In this document: positions 47,264 through 56,790 of the stretch, piece after piece
Position numbering within the stretch: the first letter of the stretch is position 1
Layout: each line of letters begins with the position of its first letter
Source of the DNA: Rhodothermales bacterium
GTDB taxonomy: Bacteria; Bacteroidota; Rhodothermia; Rhodothermales; JANQRZ01
DNA length: 64,000 nucleotides
Assembly: GCA_039944855.1 (NCBI GenBank)
Contig: JBDUXZ010000022.1
Span: 1 to 64,000 of the forward strand
Direction of reading: 5' to 3'
Notes under the pieces: generated by a model
Told to the model about the DNA's origin: nothing
Databases searched by the model: none
The model's input: the letters and a program-made list of their open reading frames with translations, nothing else
Program-made: the position numbers and the translations under genes

Positions 47264-49162
47264 ATGGTCGGAAAGGTCTCGACGGGGAGCAGCTTCAGCG
47301 GGCTGGCGCAGTACCTCACGAAGGACGAGGGGCGGGTCGCGTGGACCGAGCCGCGCTGGATGATCGGGACGGACCCGCAGGAGGTCGCCCGCGAGATGGA
47401 GGCGGCCACGCTCGTGGCGGACTCCCGCCTGGAGAAGCCGGTCTACCACGTCTCGATCTCGTTCAGCGAGACCGACCACCCGACGCGCGAGCAGATGCAG
47501 CAAGCGGCCGACCGCGTGCTCGGCGCGCTCGGCCTCTCGGAGCACCAGGCGCTCCTCGTCGCGCACGAGGACAAGGGCCACCCCCACCTCCACGTCATGG
47601 CCAACCGCGTCCACCCCGAGACGGGAAAGGCGGCGACGGTCTCGTTCGACTACCGCCGGGTCGAGTCGGTGCTCCGGGAGCTAGAGAAGGAGTGGGGCCT
47701 GACGCGGGTGCCGGGCCACCACGCCCGCGACGCCGGCGACCCGGCCCCCGACCGCACGCGGGGCCTCTCGACCGGCGAGGTCCGCCGCGCCCGCCGCACG
47801 GGCGAACTCCCCTTTTCCGAGCAGGTCCGCGAGAAGACGGGCGACGACCTGGTCCGTGCGCTCGACGGATCGAAGAACTGGAGCGAGCTGCGCGGGGCGC
47901 TCGCCCGCCACGGCTACGAAATCAAACCCACCCAAAGAGGCATGGCGATCACAGACGGCGAACGGTACACGAAGGCTTCGGCCGTGGACGAGCGGCTCAG
48001 CCGCCCCCGGCTGGAAGAGCGGTTTGGGGAGAAGCTGGAGGCCTCGAAGGGCGCTCCCCCCTCCCCTCCCCCCGAGCACTCCGGCCCGGACGTGCCGCGC
48101 GCGGCGCAGCTGGAAGCGCCGAAGCCGGAAGCGCCGAAGGTGGCCGCCGCGCCCGAGCCCTCCCGTGGGGTCTACGGCCAGGTCTTCGGACCCCCAGCGC
48201 TGTCGCCGACGCGCCAGGAGCGGAACGGCGTCGAACGTGCTCAGACGCCCACTCTGGAGGGCGAACGATCCGGTGCTCGGTCGTCGGAGGTCGCCCGCGC
48301 AGCCGTAGCCGCCGTGCGGATAATGGACGGGAACGGCGACGAGCGAGAGGTGCCGTTCAAAGCCACTGAGGTGGCCCTGCGGGCGGGGGTCGCCTTTGCG
48401 GGCTCGGGCGAGCGCAAGGAGCCAGGGGAGCGCCAGGAGCAGAAGCCGGAGCCCGGTGAACGTGTCCCGCCCCGCACCGACGCCGTCCCTCAGAGTGATC
48501 CGGCGCGGCGGCTCGTCGAGGACGTTCGGGCCTACGAGCGCGTGACGGACGTGGAGAGCCGGCTCGGGGCCGCCGTCCAGGCCCGGAGCGAGCTCGACGG
48601 CCAGCTCCGCACGGCGGGCCGACAGGTGCACGAAGCGGGACGGCTCTCCGACACGTTCGACCGCGCGCTGGCCGAGGCGTACCGCGACCCGGTGGCCGCC
48701 CGCAGCGCCTTCGAGGCGCTCGCTGCGCGCGAAACCCCGGAGACCTCCGCCAGCATCATGCGCCGGGAGCCGGAACGCTTCGGCCCCGTCGTGACCGAGG
48801 AGCGGACGAAGTGGCTCGGGCTCGCACGCGAGGTGGACTCGTCGAAGGGGTACGAGGCCGCGCGTGGGGCCGCCAACGTCGGTGAGCAGTACCTCCACAC
48901 CCGTTCGGCGGCGGGCCTGCCCTTCGAGCGGCTGCGCGGGGCGCTCGAAGCCAAGGGGGCCGAGGTCCGGTCCCTCCGCCATGAGCTGGCCGGGCTCACG
49001 CAGGCGCACGGTCGCCCCGCCGACATCCTCCAGCGTATCGGAGTGCACGCACGGGCCATCGCGCCGGCGCAGGCCGAGAGCCTCGCCCGCGCATTGACGC
49101 CCAATCAGATCGCCGTGGTAGGGAAGGCGATGGACCTGGCGAAGCGGGGCATCGAGCGATGA
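47264..49162 (+). CDS. MobP/VirD2-type relaxase
   Basis: A 632-residue conjugative relaxase. N-terminal domain (1-150): MVGKVSTGSSFSGLAQYL with candidate nucleophile Y17, then HEDKGHPHLHVMANRVHPET, the three-His metal motif (H106, H108, H110). The rest is long, acidic/basic and partly low-complexity (Pro/Glu-rich about 260-400), with a helical C-terminus. Nicks oriT and leads the transferred strand. No coupling protein or transfer genes are seen, so the element is probably mobilisable rather than self-transmissible. A relic of the copper block begins within 10 bp of its stop. Confidence 0.92.
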   Translation: MVGKVSTGSSFSGLAQYLTKDEGRVAWTEPRWMIGTDPQEVAREMEAATLVADSRLEKPVYHVSISFSETDHPTREQMQQAADRVLGALGLSEHQALLVAHEDKGHPHLHVMANRVHPETGKAATVSFDYRRVESVLRELEKEWGLTRVPGHHARDAGDPAPDRTRGLSTGEVRRARRTGELPFSEQVREKTGDDLVRALDGSKNWSELRGALARHGYEIKPTQRGMAITDGERYTKASAVDERLSRPRLEERFGEKLEASKGAPPSPPPEHSGPDVPRAAQLEAPKPEAPKVAAAPEPSRGVYGQVFGPPALSPTRQERNGVERAQTPTLEGERSGARSSEVARAAVAAVRIMDGNGDEREVPFKATEVALRAGVAFAGSGERKEPGERQEQKPEPGERVPPRTDAVPQSDPARRLVEDVRAYERVTDVESRLGAAVQARSELDGQLRTAGRQVHEAGRLSDTFDRALAEAYRDPVAARSAFEALAARETPETSASIMRREPERFGPVVTEERTKWLGLAREVDSSKGYEAARGAANVGEQYLHTRSAAGLPFERLRGALEAKGAEVRSLRHELAGLTQAHGRPADILQRIGVHARAIAPAQAESLARALTPNQIAVVGKAMDLAKRGIER

Positions 49163-49168
49163 GGCCCG

Positions 49169-49597
49169 GTGCGTAGCGAACCACGTGCTCAGTGCCGGCA
49201 GCGTCGTCACCTGTACGACGGGCGCGAGGCCGACGGTGTGGCCGAAGACGGTGAGCGTCGGCATGAGGTCGCTGTAGCCCCAGAGGTCGAGGGCCTGCGC
49301 CGCCCACTCCAGCCCCATGCTCGCCACGAATCCTACGCCGAGCAGCGTCGCCCACCCGAGTGTGTCGGGCGGCGCTACCCGGAGAGCGCCCACGAGCAGT
49401 ACGGCTCCCAGCGCGACGCCGAGCACGATCACCACGTCGCCGAGGATGGCCCCCCACATCCACGCCGTCGCGCGCCAGAAGCCCCAGTCCCACATGTCGT
49501 AGAGGAGCGTGCATTGCCCGAACTCCCAGAGTACGTTGAGCACGAAGCCCCAGAGGGCGATCCGCTTCAGCGGGAGCGAGGAGTAACCACGGAGCAT
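49169..49597 (-). pseudogene. copy 1 of four-helix membrane protein, C-terminus lost
   Basis: The first 143 codons match the intact gene at 55605-56096 (MLRGYSSLPLKRIALWGF, EFGQCTLLYDMWDWGFWRAT, GLEWAAQALDLWGYSDLMP). After STWFATH the match stops, 7 bp from the relaxase stop codon. The frame then runs antisense through the relaxase for hundreds of codons without a stop, which is an accident of GC content. So the native end has been cut off. Start overlaps the preceding relic by ATGA, as in copy 2. Confidence 0.75.
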
Positions 49598-49908
49598 CAC
49601 GCTGGGTGATGGGGCGAGCCAGCCGCGACGTACGCTGCGCCGAGGTAGAACGCCTCGTCGGTGTCGAGGGAGAAATGCTGTTGCATCAGGGGGCGGAGGT
49701 CGCGCGGCCATCGTCCACGTCTCGCCGAGGGGAGCCGTGAGGGCGAAGGCCGCCCGGCGAATTGGCCGGGGCCAAGACTCCGGAATGGGAAGTCGACGAG
49801 GGAGTAGAGGGCGAGCGCGCCGTCGTACCGACCAGCGACGCGGTCGTAGACGCGGCGGACGCGCTCGCCACAGCTCTCCTCTCCGGATGTGCGATCAGAG
49901 TCAAGCAC
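49597..49908 (-). pseudogene. copy 1 of methyltransferase, internally deleted
   Basis: Encodes only 103 residues against 230 in the intact copy (56096-56788). The N-terminus RVRRVYDRVAGRYDGALALY and the C-terminus RDLRPLMQQHFSLDTDEAFY...GAAYVAAGSPHHPA match. The SAM-binding middle (VVDLGCGTGKN) is missing and part of the join is in a shifted frame. A non-functional relic. Confidence 0.8.
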
Positions 49909-49955
49909 GGTTCAGGGCTGGACCATGATCGAGCCAGCCTGCGAGGCCGAGGTCT
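49909..49955 (-). pseudogene. copy 1 of cupredoxin gene, 3' remnant
   Basis: About a dozen codons reading SQAGSIMVQP and stop align with the end of the intact cupredoxin gene (MQRGSIMIRS and stop, 56791). They lie just upstream of the methyltransferase relic, in the same order as in copy 2. The duplication boundary is near 49950. Confidence 0.5.
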
Positions 49956-50005
49956 ATAAGAACTGGACATACGTCATCCGGTAGCCTGTGCCCTCGGCCT
50001 ATCCG

Positions 50006-52567
50006 CTAGGCGCGAAGCACCGGCGGCTCGAAGCGTCGGAGGCGGAGCGCGTTCGTGAGCACGAACACGCTGGAGACCGCCATCGCCGCTGCTGCGAAGA
50101 CCGGCGAGAGCAGCACGCCCCAGAGCGGGTAGAGCGCCCCGGCCGCCACCGGGATCAGGACGACGTTGTAGGCGAAGGCCCAGAACAGGTTCTGCTTGAT
50201 GTTGCGCAGCGTGGCCCGCGAGAGCGCCAGCGCCGTCGGGATGCCTCGGAGGTCGCCCGACATCAGCACCACGTCGGCCGACTCGATCGCGACGTCGGTG
50301 CCGGTCCCGATGGCGAGGCCCACGTCGGCCTGCGCGAGTGCCGGGGCGTCGTTGATCCCGTCGCCGACGAAGGCAACGCTCAGCCCCTCGGCCTGGAGCT
50401 GCTTGACGGCCTCCGCCTTCCCGTCGGGCAGCACCTCGGCGCGCACCTCGTCGATGCCGAGCTGACGGGCGATGGCCTCGGCCGTGCGGCGGTTGTCGCC
50501 GGTGATCATCGCCACGCGGAGGCCGAGGGCGTGGAGTGCCTCGATGGCAGCGGGCGTCTCGGGCTTGATGGGGTCAGCCACGGCGAGGACGGCGGCGAGG
50601 CGGCCGTCCACGGCGGCGTAGAGCGGGGTCTTCCCCTCCTCCGCCAGCCGCTCGGCGGTCGAGGCGAACACCCCCACGTCAAGGCCGAGGCGGCGCATGT
50701 AGCGGTCAGCTCCAGCCTGGACGACCCGCCCAGCGACGGTCGCGGCGACGCCGAAGCCGGGTACGGCCTCGAAGCCCTCAACTTCGGGGAGCGCCTGCTC
50801 GCGCGCCACCGCCTCCGCGACGATCGCGCGGCCGATGGGATGCTCGCTCTGTGCCTCGACCGCCGCGACGAGCCGGAGCACCTCGTCTTCGGTGAAGCCG
50901 TCTCGGATGTCGAGGTCGGTGAGCTGCGGGCGACCCTCGGTGAGCGTGCCGGTCTTGTCGAGCGCGACGACGTCGGCCTCGTGGAGGGTCTGCAGCGCAT
51001 CACCGCGGCGGAAGAGCACGCCGAGCTCGGCCGCTTTTCCCGTTCCGACCATGATCGAGGTGGGTGTCGCCAGGCCCATCGCGCACGGGCAGGCGATGAT
51101 GAGCACCGACACGGCCGCGACGAGGGCAATCGGGAGCGCCGGCGCCGGCCCGACGAGCAGCCACACCACGGCCGTGAGCGTGGCGATCCCTATCACGACG
51201 GGGACGAAGACGGCGACCACGCGGTCGGCGAGGGCCTGGATCGGGGGCCGCGTCATCTGTGCCTCCTCGACCATCTGGATGATCTGCGCGAGCACCGTCT
51301 CGGCCCCGACGCGCTCGGCGCGGAAGCGGAAGCTGCCTGTCCCGTTGATCGTCCCGGCGACGACCTCGGCTCCTTCGCCCTTCTCGACCGGCACTGGCTC
51401 ACCCGAGACCATCGACTCGTCCACGAAGGAGGCCCCCTCGACGACGACGCCGTCTACGGGGATCTTCTCGCCGGGCCGCACCACCACCACGTCGCCGGCG
51501 ACGACCTCCTCGACGGACACCTCCTGCTCTACACCGTCTCGGACCACGCGCGCCGTGCGGGGCTGGAGGCCGAGGAGCGTCTTGATAGCCTCGCTCGTAC
51601 GTCCCTTCGCGACGGCCTCGAGGTACTTACCGACGAGGATGAGCGTGATGATGGTCGCCGAGGCCTCGTAGTAGACGTGGACCGTCCCCTCGGGGAGCAG
51701 CCCCGGCGCGAACGTCGCGACGACGGAGTAGCCGTAGGCCGCCGTCGTGCCGAGCATGACGAGCGTGTTCATGTCCGGCGAGCCGTGGCGGAGCGAGGCC
51801 AGCCCAGCGCGGTAGAACTGCAGGCCGGGGCCGAACTGCACGACCGAGGCGAGCGCGAACAAGATAAGAAAGAGCGTCGGCATGGGGACGACGCCAGCCA
51901 GCCAGTCGTGCCCGCCGGGGACGAGCATCGGCCCCATCGAGAGCAGCAGGATGGGGACCGTGAAGCCGGCCGCGACGAAGAGCCGGCGGCGGAGCGCGTG
52001 CCGTTCGGCCTCACGTGCCTCGCGCTCGGCATCCACGCGGTCCTGCCCGCCCTCGACCTCCAGCACGTCGTAGCCGGCGTCGCGGACGGCGGCCTCGATC
52101 TGAGCCGCCGAGACCGCGCCTGGCACGTGGCGCACCACGGCGCGCTCGGTCGCCAGGTTCACGCTCGCGTCGAGGACGCCCTCCACCGTCTTCAACGCCC
52201 GCTCGACGCGGCCCATGCAGGCAGCACAGGTCATCCCCCGGACGGTCAGGCTCGTCTCATCGACCGGCACGTCGTACCCGGTCTCCCGAACGACCTCGGC
52301 GAGGGCGACCGGGGTGGTCTCGGCCGGGTCGTAGCGGACCGAGGCCCGCTCGGTGGCGAGGTTGACGCGCGCCTCGGCCACGCCGGGAGCCTTGCTGAGG
52401 GCGCGCTCGACGCGGCCGGCGCAGGCCGCGCACGTCATCCCGGAGATGGGGAGCGTCGCCCGCTCGGGCACCCTCTCCTGCTTGGGCCGTGCAGCCTCGC
52501 GCGCGGCTTCGCCGTCGGCAGGCGTGTCGTTACGGACTACCGGCTGGGTCGGTGGGTGTGTGGCCAT
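50006..52567 (-). CDS. copA: copper-exporting P1B-type ATPase
   Basis: An 853-residue Cu+ pump of the inner membrane. Two N-terminal heavy-metal domains with GMTCAAC (Cys 46/49 and 114/117). Membrane CPC motif [12 protein letters not shown] (493-495), actuator [11 protein letters not shown], phosphorylation site DKTGTLTEG (D537), [10 protein letters not shown] nucleotide motif, and [20 protein letters not shown] hinge. All key residues present and length normal. In the same direction as csoR (13 bp) and copZ. Confidence 0.96.
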   Translation of the reverse strand: MATHPPTQPVVRNDTPADGEAAREAARPKQERVPERATLPISGMTCAACAGRVERALSKAPGVAEARVNLATERASVRYDPAETTPVALAEVVRETGYDVPVDETSLTVRGMTCAACMGRVERALKTVEGVLDASVNLATERAVVRHVPGAVSAAQIEAAVRDAGYDVLEVEGGQDRVDAEREAREAERHALRRRLFVAAGFTVPILLLSMGPMLVPGGHDWLAGVVPMPTLFLILFALASVVQFGPGLQFYRAGLASLRHGSPDMNTLVMLGTTAAYGYSVVATFAPGLLPEGTVHVYYEASATIITLILVGKYLEAVAKGRTSEAIKTLLGLQPRTARVVRDGVEQEVSVEEVVAGDVVVVRPGEKIPVDGVVVEGASFVDESMVSGEPVPVEKGEGAEVVAGTINGTGSFRFRAERVGAETVLAQIIQMVEEAQMTRPPIQALADRVVAVFVPVVIGIATLTAVVWLLVGPAPALPIALVAAVSVLIIACPCAMGLATPTSIMVGTGKAAELGVLFRRGDALQTLHEADVVALDKTGTLTEGRPQLTDLDIRDGFTEDEVLRLVAAVEAQSEHPIGRAIVAEAVAREQALPEVEGFEAVPGFGVAATVAGRVVQAGADRYMRRLGLDVGVFASTAERLAEEGKTPLYAAVDGRLAAVLAVADPIKPETPAAIEALHALGLRVAMITGDNRRTAEAIARQLGIDEVRAEVLPDGKAEAVKQLQAEGLSVAFVGDGINDAPALAQADVGLAIGTGTDVAIESADVVLMSGDLRGIPTALALSRATLRNIKQNLFWAFAYNVVLIPVAAGALYPLWGVLLSPVFAAAAMAVSSVFVLTNALRLRRFEPPVLRA

Positions 52568-52580
52568 CGGATTCGTTCGG

Positions 52581-52862
52581 TCAGCGGATCTGCTTGAAGA
52601 GCAGGTCCATGATCTCGTCGTAGGTCCGCCGCGCCGCCGCCTCGTCGCCCGAGCGGAGGGCGTCGGTGACGCACGTCTCGAGGTGGTTCCGCGTGATGAG
52701 CTTGCCCGCGCCCTGGAGCGCCCGCTGCACCGAGGCGATCTGCGCGAGCACGTCGCCGCAGTAGCGGTCCTCCTCGACCATCCGCTGGAGGCCGCGGACC
52801 TGCCCCTCGATGCGCTTGAGGCGGTCCACCACCTCTTTCCGTTTTTCCTCGTGCATGTGCAT
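52581..52862 (-). CDS. csoR: CsoR-family copper-sensing repressor
   Basis: A 93-residue all-helical repressor of the CsoR/FrmR/RcnR family. The Cu(I) ligand set is complete: C35 (DRYCGDVL), H60 and C64 (RNHLETCV). N-terminal [18 protein letters not shown] is the family signature. Releases DNA on binding Cu+. Between copZ and copA, so probably represses this operon and the divergent Cys-rich gene through the site at 53176-53200. Confidence 0.93.
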   Translation of the reverse strand: MHMHEEKRKEVVDRLKRIEGQVRGLQRMVEEDRYCGDVLAQIASVQRALQGAGKLITRNHLETCVTDALRSGDEAAARRTYDEIMDLLFKQIR

Positions 52863-52934
52863 GGCGAGCGGGGTCCGGTGAGGGGGATGGATTGATGGGG
52901 ACGGAGGCGAAGCGTTAAGGTCGTAGCGGCGCGG

Positions 52935-53147
52935 TTACGCTGCTACGTCGAAGCCCTCGCGCTCGACGGCCTCGGCGAGGCGCTCGCGGCTCACGCGCTC
53001 GGGGTCGTAGCGCACGCGGGCCTCGCCCACCTCAACGCCGAGCACCTCGGTGCCCTCGACGCCCCGGAGGGCCTCCTCGACGGTGCGGACGCAGTGGCCG
53101 CAGCTCATCCCGGTGATCTGGAGGGTGTCGGTCTTTTGCTCGTTCAT
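52935..53147 (-). CDS. copZ: copper chaperone, HMA domain (CopZ-like)
   Basis: A 70-residue single heavy-metal-associated domain: [21 protein letters not shown], with Cu+ ligands C16 and C19, then the beta-alpha-beta fold ending VEREGFDVA. Delivers Cu+ to CopA. First gene of the copZ-csoR-copA operon. Confidence 0.93.
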   Translation of the reverse strand: MNEQKTDTLQITGMSCGHCVRTVEEALRGVEGTEVLGVEVGEARVRYDPERVSRERLAEAVEREGFDVAA

Positions 53148-53175
53148 GACGATCTGGGGTTGAGTGGGAACAACG

Positions 53176-53200
53176 GGGTGGGGTACCCCCGTACCCTATA
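53176..53200. promoter_or_regulatory. CsoR-type operator candidate
   Basis: G-run GGGGTGGGGTACCCCC joined to GTACCCTATA. Mirror-like G and C tracts around GTAC are the style of CsoR operators. It lies between the divergent copZ and Cys-rich genes, 29 bp before the copZ start. Confidence 0.55.
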
Positions 53201-53267
53201 TCTGTTCCAGAGAGCGACTCCGCTCTCCCCCCTCTCCCTCTCATCAGCCCCTCTCAGAGGAATCGCT

Positions 53268-53684
53268 ATGAACGCCCAACGCATGCTCAGCACCCACCCC
53301 AGCGCCGACGGCCGGAACCTCGACACCATCGCAGGGCTCGTCGAGGCCGCCTTCGACTGCGCCCAGACCTGTACCTCGTGCGCCGATGCCTGTCTGGCCG
53401 AGGACATGGTGAAGGACCTCCGCTACTGCATCCGCCAGGACCTCGACTGCGCCGACGTCTGCGACGCCACCGCGCGCATCCTCTCGCGCCGGACGGAGCC
53501 CGACTGGACGCTCATCCACAGCCAGGTCGAGGCGTGCCGGGTCGCCTGCAAGACGTGCGGCGACGAGTGCGAGAAGCACGCCGGCATGCACGAGCACTGC
53601 CGGATCTGCGCCGAGAGCTGCCGCCGCTGCGAGGAGGCCTGTCGCCAGGTCCTCTCGGCCATCGGCACGCCCGCACAGGCATAA
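53268..53684 (+). CDS. Cys-rich four-helix copper-storage protein (Csp-like)
   Basis: A 138-residue protein with 16 Cys arranged in CxxxC and CxxC helices (31/35/38/42, 54/61/65, 90/94/97/101, 111/114/118/121/125). This is the pattern of four-helix-bundle copper storage proteins that hold many Cu+ inside. No signal peptide in the chosen start (MNAQRMLSTHP), so a cytosolic store. Divergent from copZ-csoR-copA and followed by a terminator. Confidence 0.9.
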   Translation: MNAQRMLSTHPSADGRNLDTIAGLVEAAFDCAQTCTSCADACLAEDMVKDLRYCIRQDLDCADVCDATARILSRRTEPDWTLIHSQVEACRVACKTCGDECEKHAGMHEHCRICAESCRRCEEACRQVLSAIGTPAQA

Positions 53685-53718
53685 GAGTCCCTGAGATTTC
53701 GTAAGACCTCAGCGCGGG

Positions 53719-53754
53719 GGGGACTGGCTATATGGCCGGTCCCCTCTTTCTCTT
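53719..53754 (+). terminator. intrinsic terminator after Csp-like gene
   Basis: GGGGACTGGC and GCCGGTCCCC arms (one mismatch) with a TATATG loop, followed by TCTTTCTCTT. Also stands between the convergent Csp-like and PBP2 genes. Confidence 0.7.
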
Positions 53755-53793
53755 ACGGGCAGGTCGGTTCGGCGCGTCCCTCCTCACAGTGCG

Positions 53794-55608
53794 TCACTGA
53801 ACCGGCTCGCTCCGCACCTCCTCCACGAGGCGGCGGACGAGGTCCTGACGGGCGACGGTGCCCGTGAGGTACTGCTCGATCAGGAGGCTGGCAATCGGGG
53901 CCGCCGCCGCCGAGCCGAACCCGGCGTTCTCGACGAAGACGGCCACGGCGATCTCGGCCTCACGCCCGGAGGGGCTGTAGGGTGCGAACGCGATGAAGAG
54001 CGAGTGATCCTCGCCCTGTGGGTTCTGCGCCGTCCCTGTCTTCCCGGCCACAGGCACACCCTCGATCTGGGCGATGCGGGCCGTCCCGTTCGTCACGACG
54101 GCCCGCATACCCTCCCGGACGAGGGCGACGTAGGCGGAGTCGAGACCGAGCCGCTCAGCACGGGGCAACCCGGGCCGGACTTCTTCGTCGGTTTCGGGGT
54201 TGCGGAGGGCGCGGGCGAAGTGCGGGGCGACGAGCGTGCCGCCGTTGGCGAGGGCGGCGGTGTAGCGGGCGAGCTGCATCGGGGTCACGGCGGCGTTCCC
54301 CTGCCCGATCCCGAGCGAGACGAGGTAGCCGCGCGTCCAGCGGCCCGCGCCGTAGGTGCGGTCGAAGTAGCCCTCGTCGGGCCAGAGGCCGGCGTTCTGC
54401 GTCGGGAAGTCCGTCGGCATCAGCTCGCCGAAGCCCACCCGGCGGCCCCACGCGTGGAACCGCTCTAGTCCGAGCTCCAGGCCGAGCCAGTAGAAGAACT
54501 CGTTGCACGAGACGCGGATGGCGTCCTCCACAGCGAGGGGGCCGTAGTTGCCGTGCCCACCAAACCGCTGTCCGCCGTAGTAGAACGCCCCCGTGCAGGG
54601 GTACGTCGTTGCGGGCGTGATCGCGCCCTCCTCCAGCCCCGCCAGGCCCATGAGCGGTTTGATCGTCGAGCCGAGGGGCTGCCCGCTGAGCATGAACCGG
54701 TTGAAGAGCGGGCGCTCGGGGTCAGCATTGAGCCCCCGCCACGCGCCCACGTCGATGGGTGGGGCGAGCAGCGCCGGGTCGTAGTCCGGGGCCGAGACGG
54801 CGGCGAGCACCTCCCCCGTCTGAGGGTCGAGTGCGACGGCCGCGCCGCGCTTGCCGACGAAGAGGGACTCGGCGAGGGTCTGGAGGTCGGCGTCGAGGGC
54901 GAGGTGGAGGTCGAACCCCGAGGTAGGCGGCTCGTCCTCGGCGCCGCCCTGCCAGCGCCCGACGGTGCGCCCCCGCACGTCCACGAGTTCAAACCGGACG
55001 CCAGGCCGACCTCGAAGGAGCTCTTCGTAGGCCAGCTCCATCCCGCTCTGCCCGACGACGTCGCCCGGTGCGTACCCCTGACCTTCGAGGCGGGTGAGCC
55101 GCTCCGGGCCGATCTCGGCGAGGTAGCCGAAGGTGTGCGCGCCTCGCACCGACCCGTAGCGCCGCCGGTACCCCGCCACCACGTCCACACCGGGAAGCCG
55201 GAAGAGGGCCTCTTCGACGCGCGCTGCGACCTCGACGGGCACGTTCTGCACGATCGGGCTCGGGCGGTAAGGGTTCCAGCGCCGCGCCTCCGCTACGCGC
55301 GCTGCGACGGTCGAGTCGGGGAGGCCGAGCAGCCGGGCGAGCTCGGGCGCCGCTCCGTCGCCGAGGGCGTAGGGCACCACGCTCACGGTGAACGCCCCTG
55401 CATTATCTACGAGGAGGGCGCCGTCTCGGTCGAACATCCGGCCGCGCGGGGCCTCCACGCGCCGGGCTCGGACGGCGTTGTCGCGGGCGGCCTCCGCATA
55501 GCGGTCCCGGTCGAGGAGCTGGAGCTGGACGAGCCGCACGGTCATCGCGCCCACGGCGAGGAGGATGACGGCTACGAAGATGCGGAGGCGGAGCGGCCAC
55601 GTCTTCAC
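53794..55608 (-). CDS. mrdA: penicillin-binding protein 2-like peptidoglycan transpeptidase
   Basis: A 604-residue class B PBP. One N-terminal membrane helix (FVAVILLAVGAMTVRLVQLQLL) and a pedestal domain come first. The transpeptidase domain has PLGSTIKPL (Ser-x-x-Lys), SCNEF (SxN) and AGKTGTAQNP (KTG). The residues fit an active enzyme for cross-linking during elongation. Its start overlaps the membrane gene's stop (ATGA), tying it to the copper operon, which is odd for a cell-wall enzyme. It may replace or supplement a copper- or beta-lactam-sensitive host PBP2; that is inference. Confidence 0.93.
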   Translation of the reverse strand: MKTWPLRLRIFVAVILLAVGAMTVRLVQLQLLDRDRYAEAARDNAVRARRVEAPRGRMFDRDGALLVDNAGAFTVSVVPYALGDGAAPELARLLGLPDSTVAARVAEARRWNPYRPSPIVQNVPVEVAARVEEALFRLPGVDVVAGYRRRYGSVRGAHTFGYLAEIGPERLTRLEGQGYAPGDVVGQSGMELAYEELLRGRPGVRFELVDVRGRTVGRWQGGAEDEPPTSGFDLHLALDADLQTLAESLFVGKRGAAVALDPQTGEVLAAVSAPDYDPALLAPPIDVGAWRGLNADPERPLFNRFMLSGQPLGSTIKPLMGLAGLEEGAITPATTYPCTGAFYYGGQRFGGHGNYGPLAVEDAIRVSCNEFFYWLGLELGLERFHAWGRRVGFGELMPTDFPTQNAGLWPDEGYFDRTYGAGRWTRGYLVSLGIGQGNAAVTPMQLARYTAALANGGTLVAPHFARALRNPETDEEVRPGLPRAERLGLDSAYVALVREGMRAVVTNGTARIAQIEGVPVAGKTGTAQNPQGEDHSLFIAFAPYSPSGREAEIAVAVFVENAGFGSAAAAPIASLLIEQYLTGTVARQDLVRRLVEEVRSEPVQ

Positions 55609-56096
55609 CGCTCACCTCCTGTTTGGGAATGCGCTCCGTGTTCGGCGTGCCGGGGAATGGGGCCGCTCCGCGTGGCGAGCCAGGCGCTGAGCGCGGGTAG
55701 CGTCGTTACCTGCACGACGGGCGCGAGGCCGACGGTGTGGCCGAGCACCGTCAGCGTCGGCATGAGGTCGCTGTAGCCCCAGAGGTCGAGGGCCTGCGCG
55801 GCCCACTCCAGCCCCACGCTCGCCACGAACCCCACGCCGAGCAGCGCGGCCCAACCGACGGCGTTCGGAGGACGGAGCCGGTCCGCCCCGACGAAGAGCA
55901 CCGCGCCCAGCACGACGCCGAGCACGATGAGTACGTCGCCGAAGATCGCCCCCCACATCCACACCGTCGCCCGCCAGAAGCCCCAGTCCCACATGTCGTA
56001 GAGGAGCGTGCACTGCCCGAACTCCCACACCAGGTTGAGGAGGAAGCCCCAGAGGGCGATCCGTTTCAGCGGGAGTGAGGGGTAGCCACGGAGCAT
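55605..56096 (-). CDS. four-helix membrane protein of the copper operon
   Basis: A 163-residue protein. Hydrophobic helices at about 11-28, 45-72, 80-104 and 118-140, with conserved-looking WEFGQCTLLYDMWDWGFWRAT and GLEWAAQALDLWGYSDLMP rich in Trp/Tyr/Asp. No name recognised. A degraded duplicate stands at 49169-49597. Stop overlaps the PBP2 start and its own start overlaps the methyltransferase stop, so all three are translationally coupled. Confidence 0.8.
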   Translation of the reverse strand: MLRGYPSLPLKRIALWGFLLNLVWEFGQCTLLYDMWDWGFWRATVWMWGAIFGDVLIVLGVVLGAVLFVGADRLRPPNAVGWAALLGVGFVASVGLEWAAQALDLWGYSDLMPTLTVLGHTVGLAPVVQVTTLPALSAWLATRSGPIPRHAEHGAHSQTGGER

Positions 56097-56788
56097 CACG
56101 CGGGGGGATGGGGTGAGCCGGCCGCGACGTAGGCCGCGCCGAAGTAGAGCGACTCGTCGACGTCGAGGGCGACGTGACGCCGTGCGAGTGGTCGGAGGTC
56201 CCGCTCGGCCATCGCCCACGTCTCGCCGAGCGGAGCCGCGAGGGCGAAGGCCGCCCGGCGAATCGGCCGCGGCCACGACGGCGGGATGCGGAAGTCGAGC
56301 ACGGCGAGCCGTCCGTCCTTCTCCAGCGCACGAGCCTCCAGCGCACGAGCGGCGCGCGCGATCACCCGCTCGGGCTCCGGCATCATGCTGAGCGAGAACG
56401 TCGCGAGCACACGGTCGAGCGATTCGGGGAAGTCGAACGTGGCGGCGTCGGCTTCGACCAGCTCGACGTTCGCCAGGCCGTTCTCCTCGGTGCGAGCACG
56501 GGCCTCCTCCAGCATCGCCGGCGAGAAGTCCGCGCCGACGACGCGGCCCCCAGCGCCGACGGCCTCGGCGAGGAGCGGGAGGTTCTTCCCCGTCCCGCAG
56601 CCGAGGTCCACGACGGTCTGCCCCGGCCGCAGCCGGAGGGCGCAAACGGCGCGGCGGCGGTAAGCGCCCGTGCGGTAGCCGAGGAGCCCGAAGAGGGCGA
56701 GCGCGCCGTCGTACCGACCGGCGACGCGGCCGTAGACGCAGCGGACGCGCTCGGCCCACCCCTCGGGGTTTCGCTCCGAGTCGGGCAT
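56096..56788 (-). CDS. class I SAM-dependent methyltransferase
   Basis: A 230-residue enzyme with the Rossmann-like SAM fold: VVDLGCGTGKNLPLLAEAVG (motif I), VVGADFSPAMLEEARARTE (acidic loop), VELVEADAATFDFPESLDRVLATFSLSMMPEPE. Ubiquinone/menaquinone-type (UbiE-like) family; substrate unknown. Sits between the cupredoxin and the membrane protein within the copper operon; the truncated duplicate is at 49597-49908. Confidence 0.9.
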   Translation of the reverse strand: MPDSERNPEGWAERVRCVYGRVAGRYDGALALFGLLGYRTGAYRRRAVCALRLRPGQTVVDLGCGTGKNLPLLAEAVGAGGRVVGADFSPAMLEEARARTEENGLANVELVEADAATFDFPESLDRVLATFSLSMMPEPERVIARAARALEARALEKDGRLAVLDFRIPPSWPRPIRRAAFALAAPLGETWAMAERDLRPLARRHVALDVDESLYFGAAYVAAGSPHPPA

Positions 56789-56790
56789 GG

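Noticed and set aside
47681-49168. Extension of the membrane-protein relic antisense through the relaxase
   Set aside because: After residue 143 it no longer matches the intact copy and is simply the relaxase read backwards; the relaxase frame has clear motifs.
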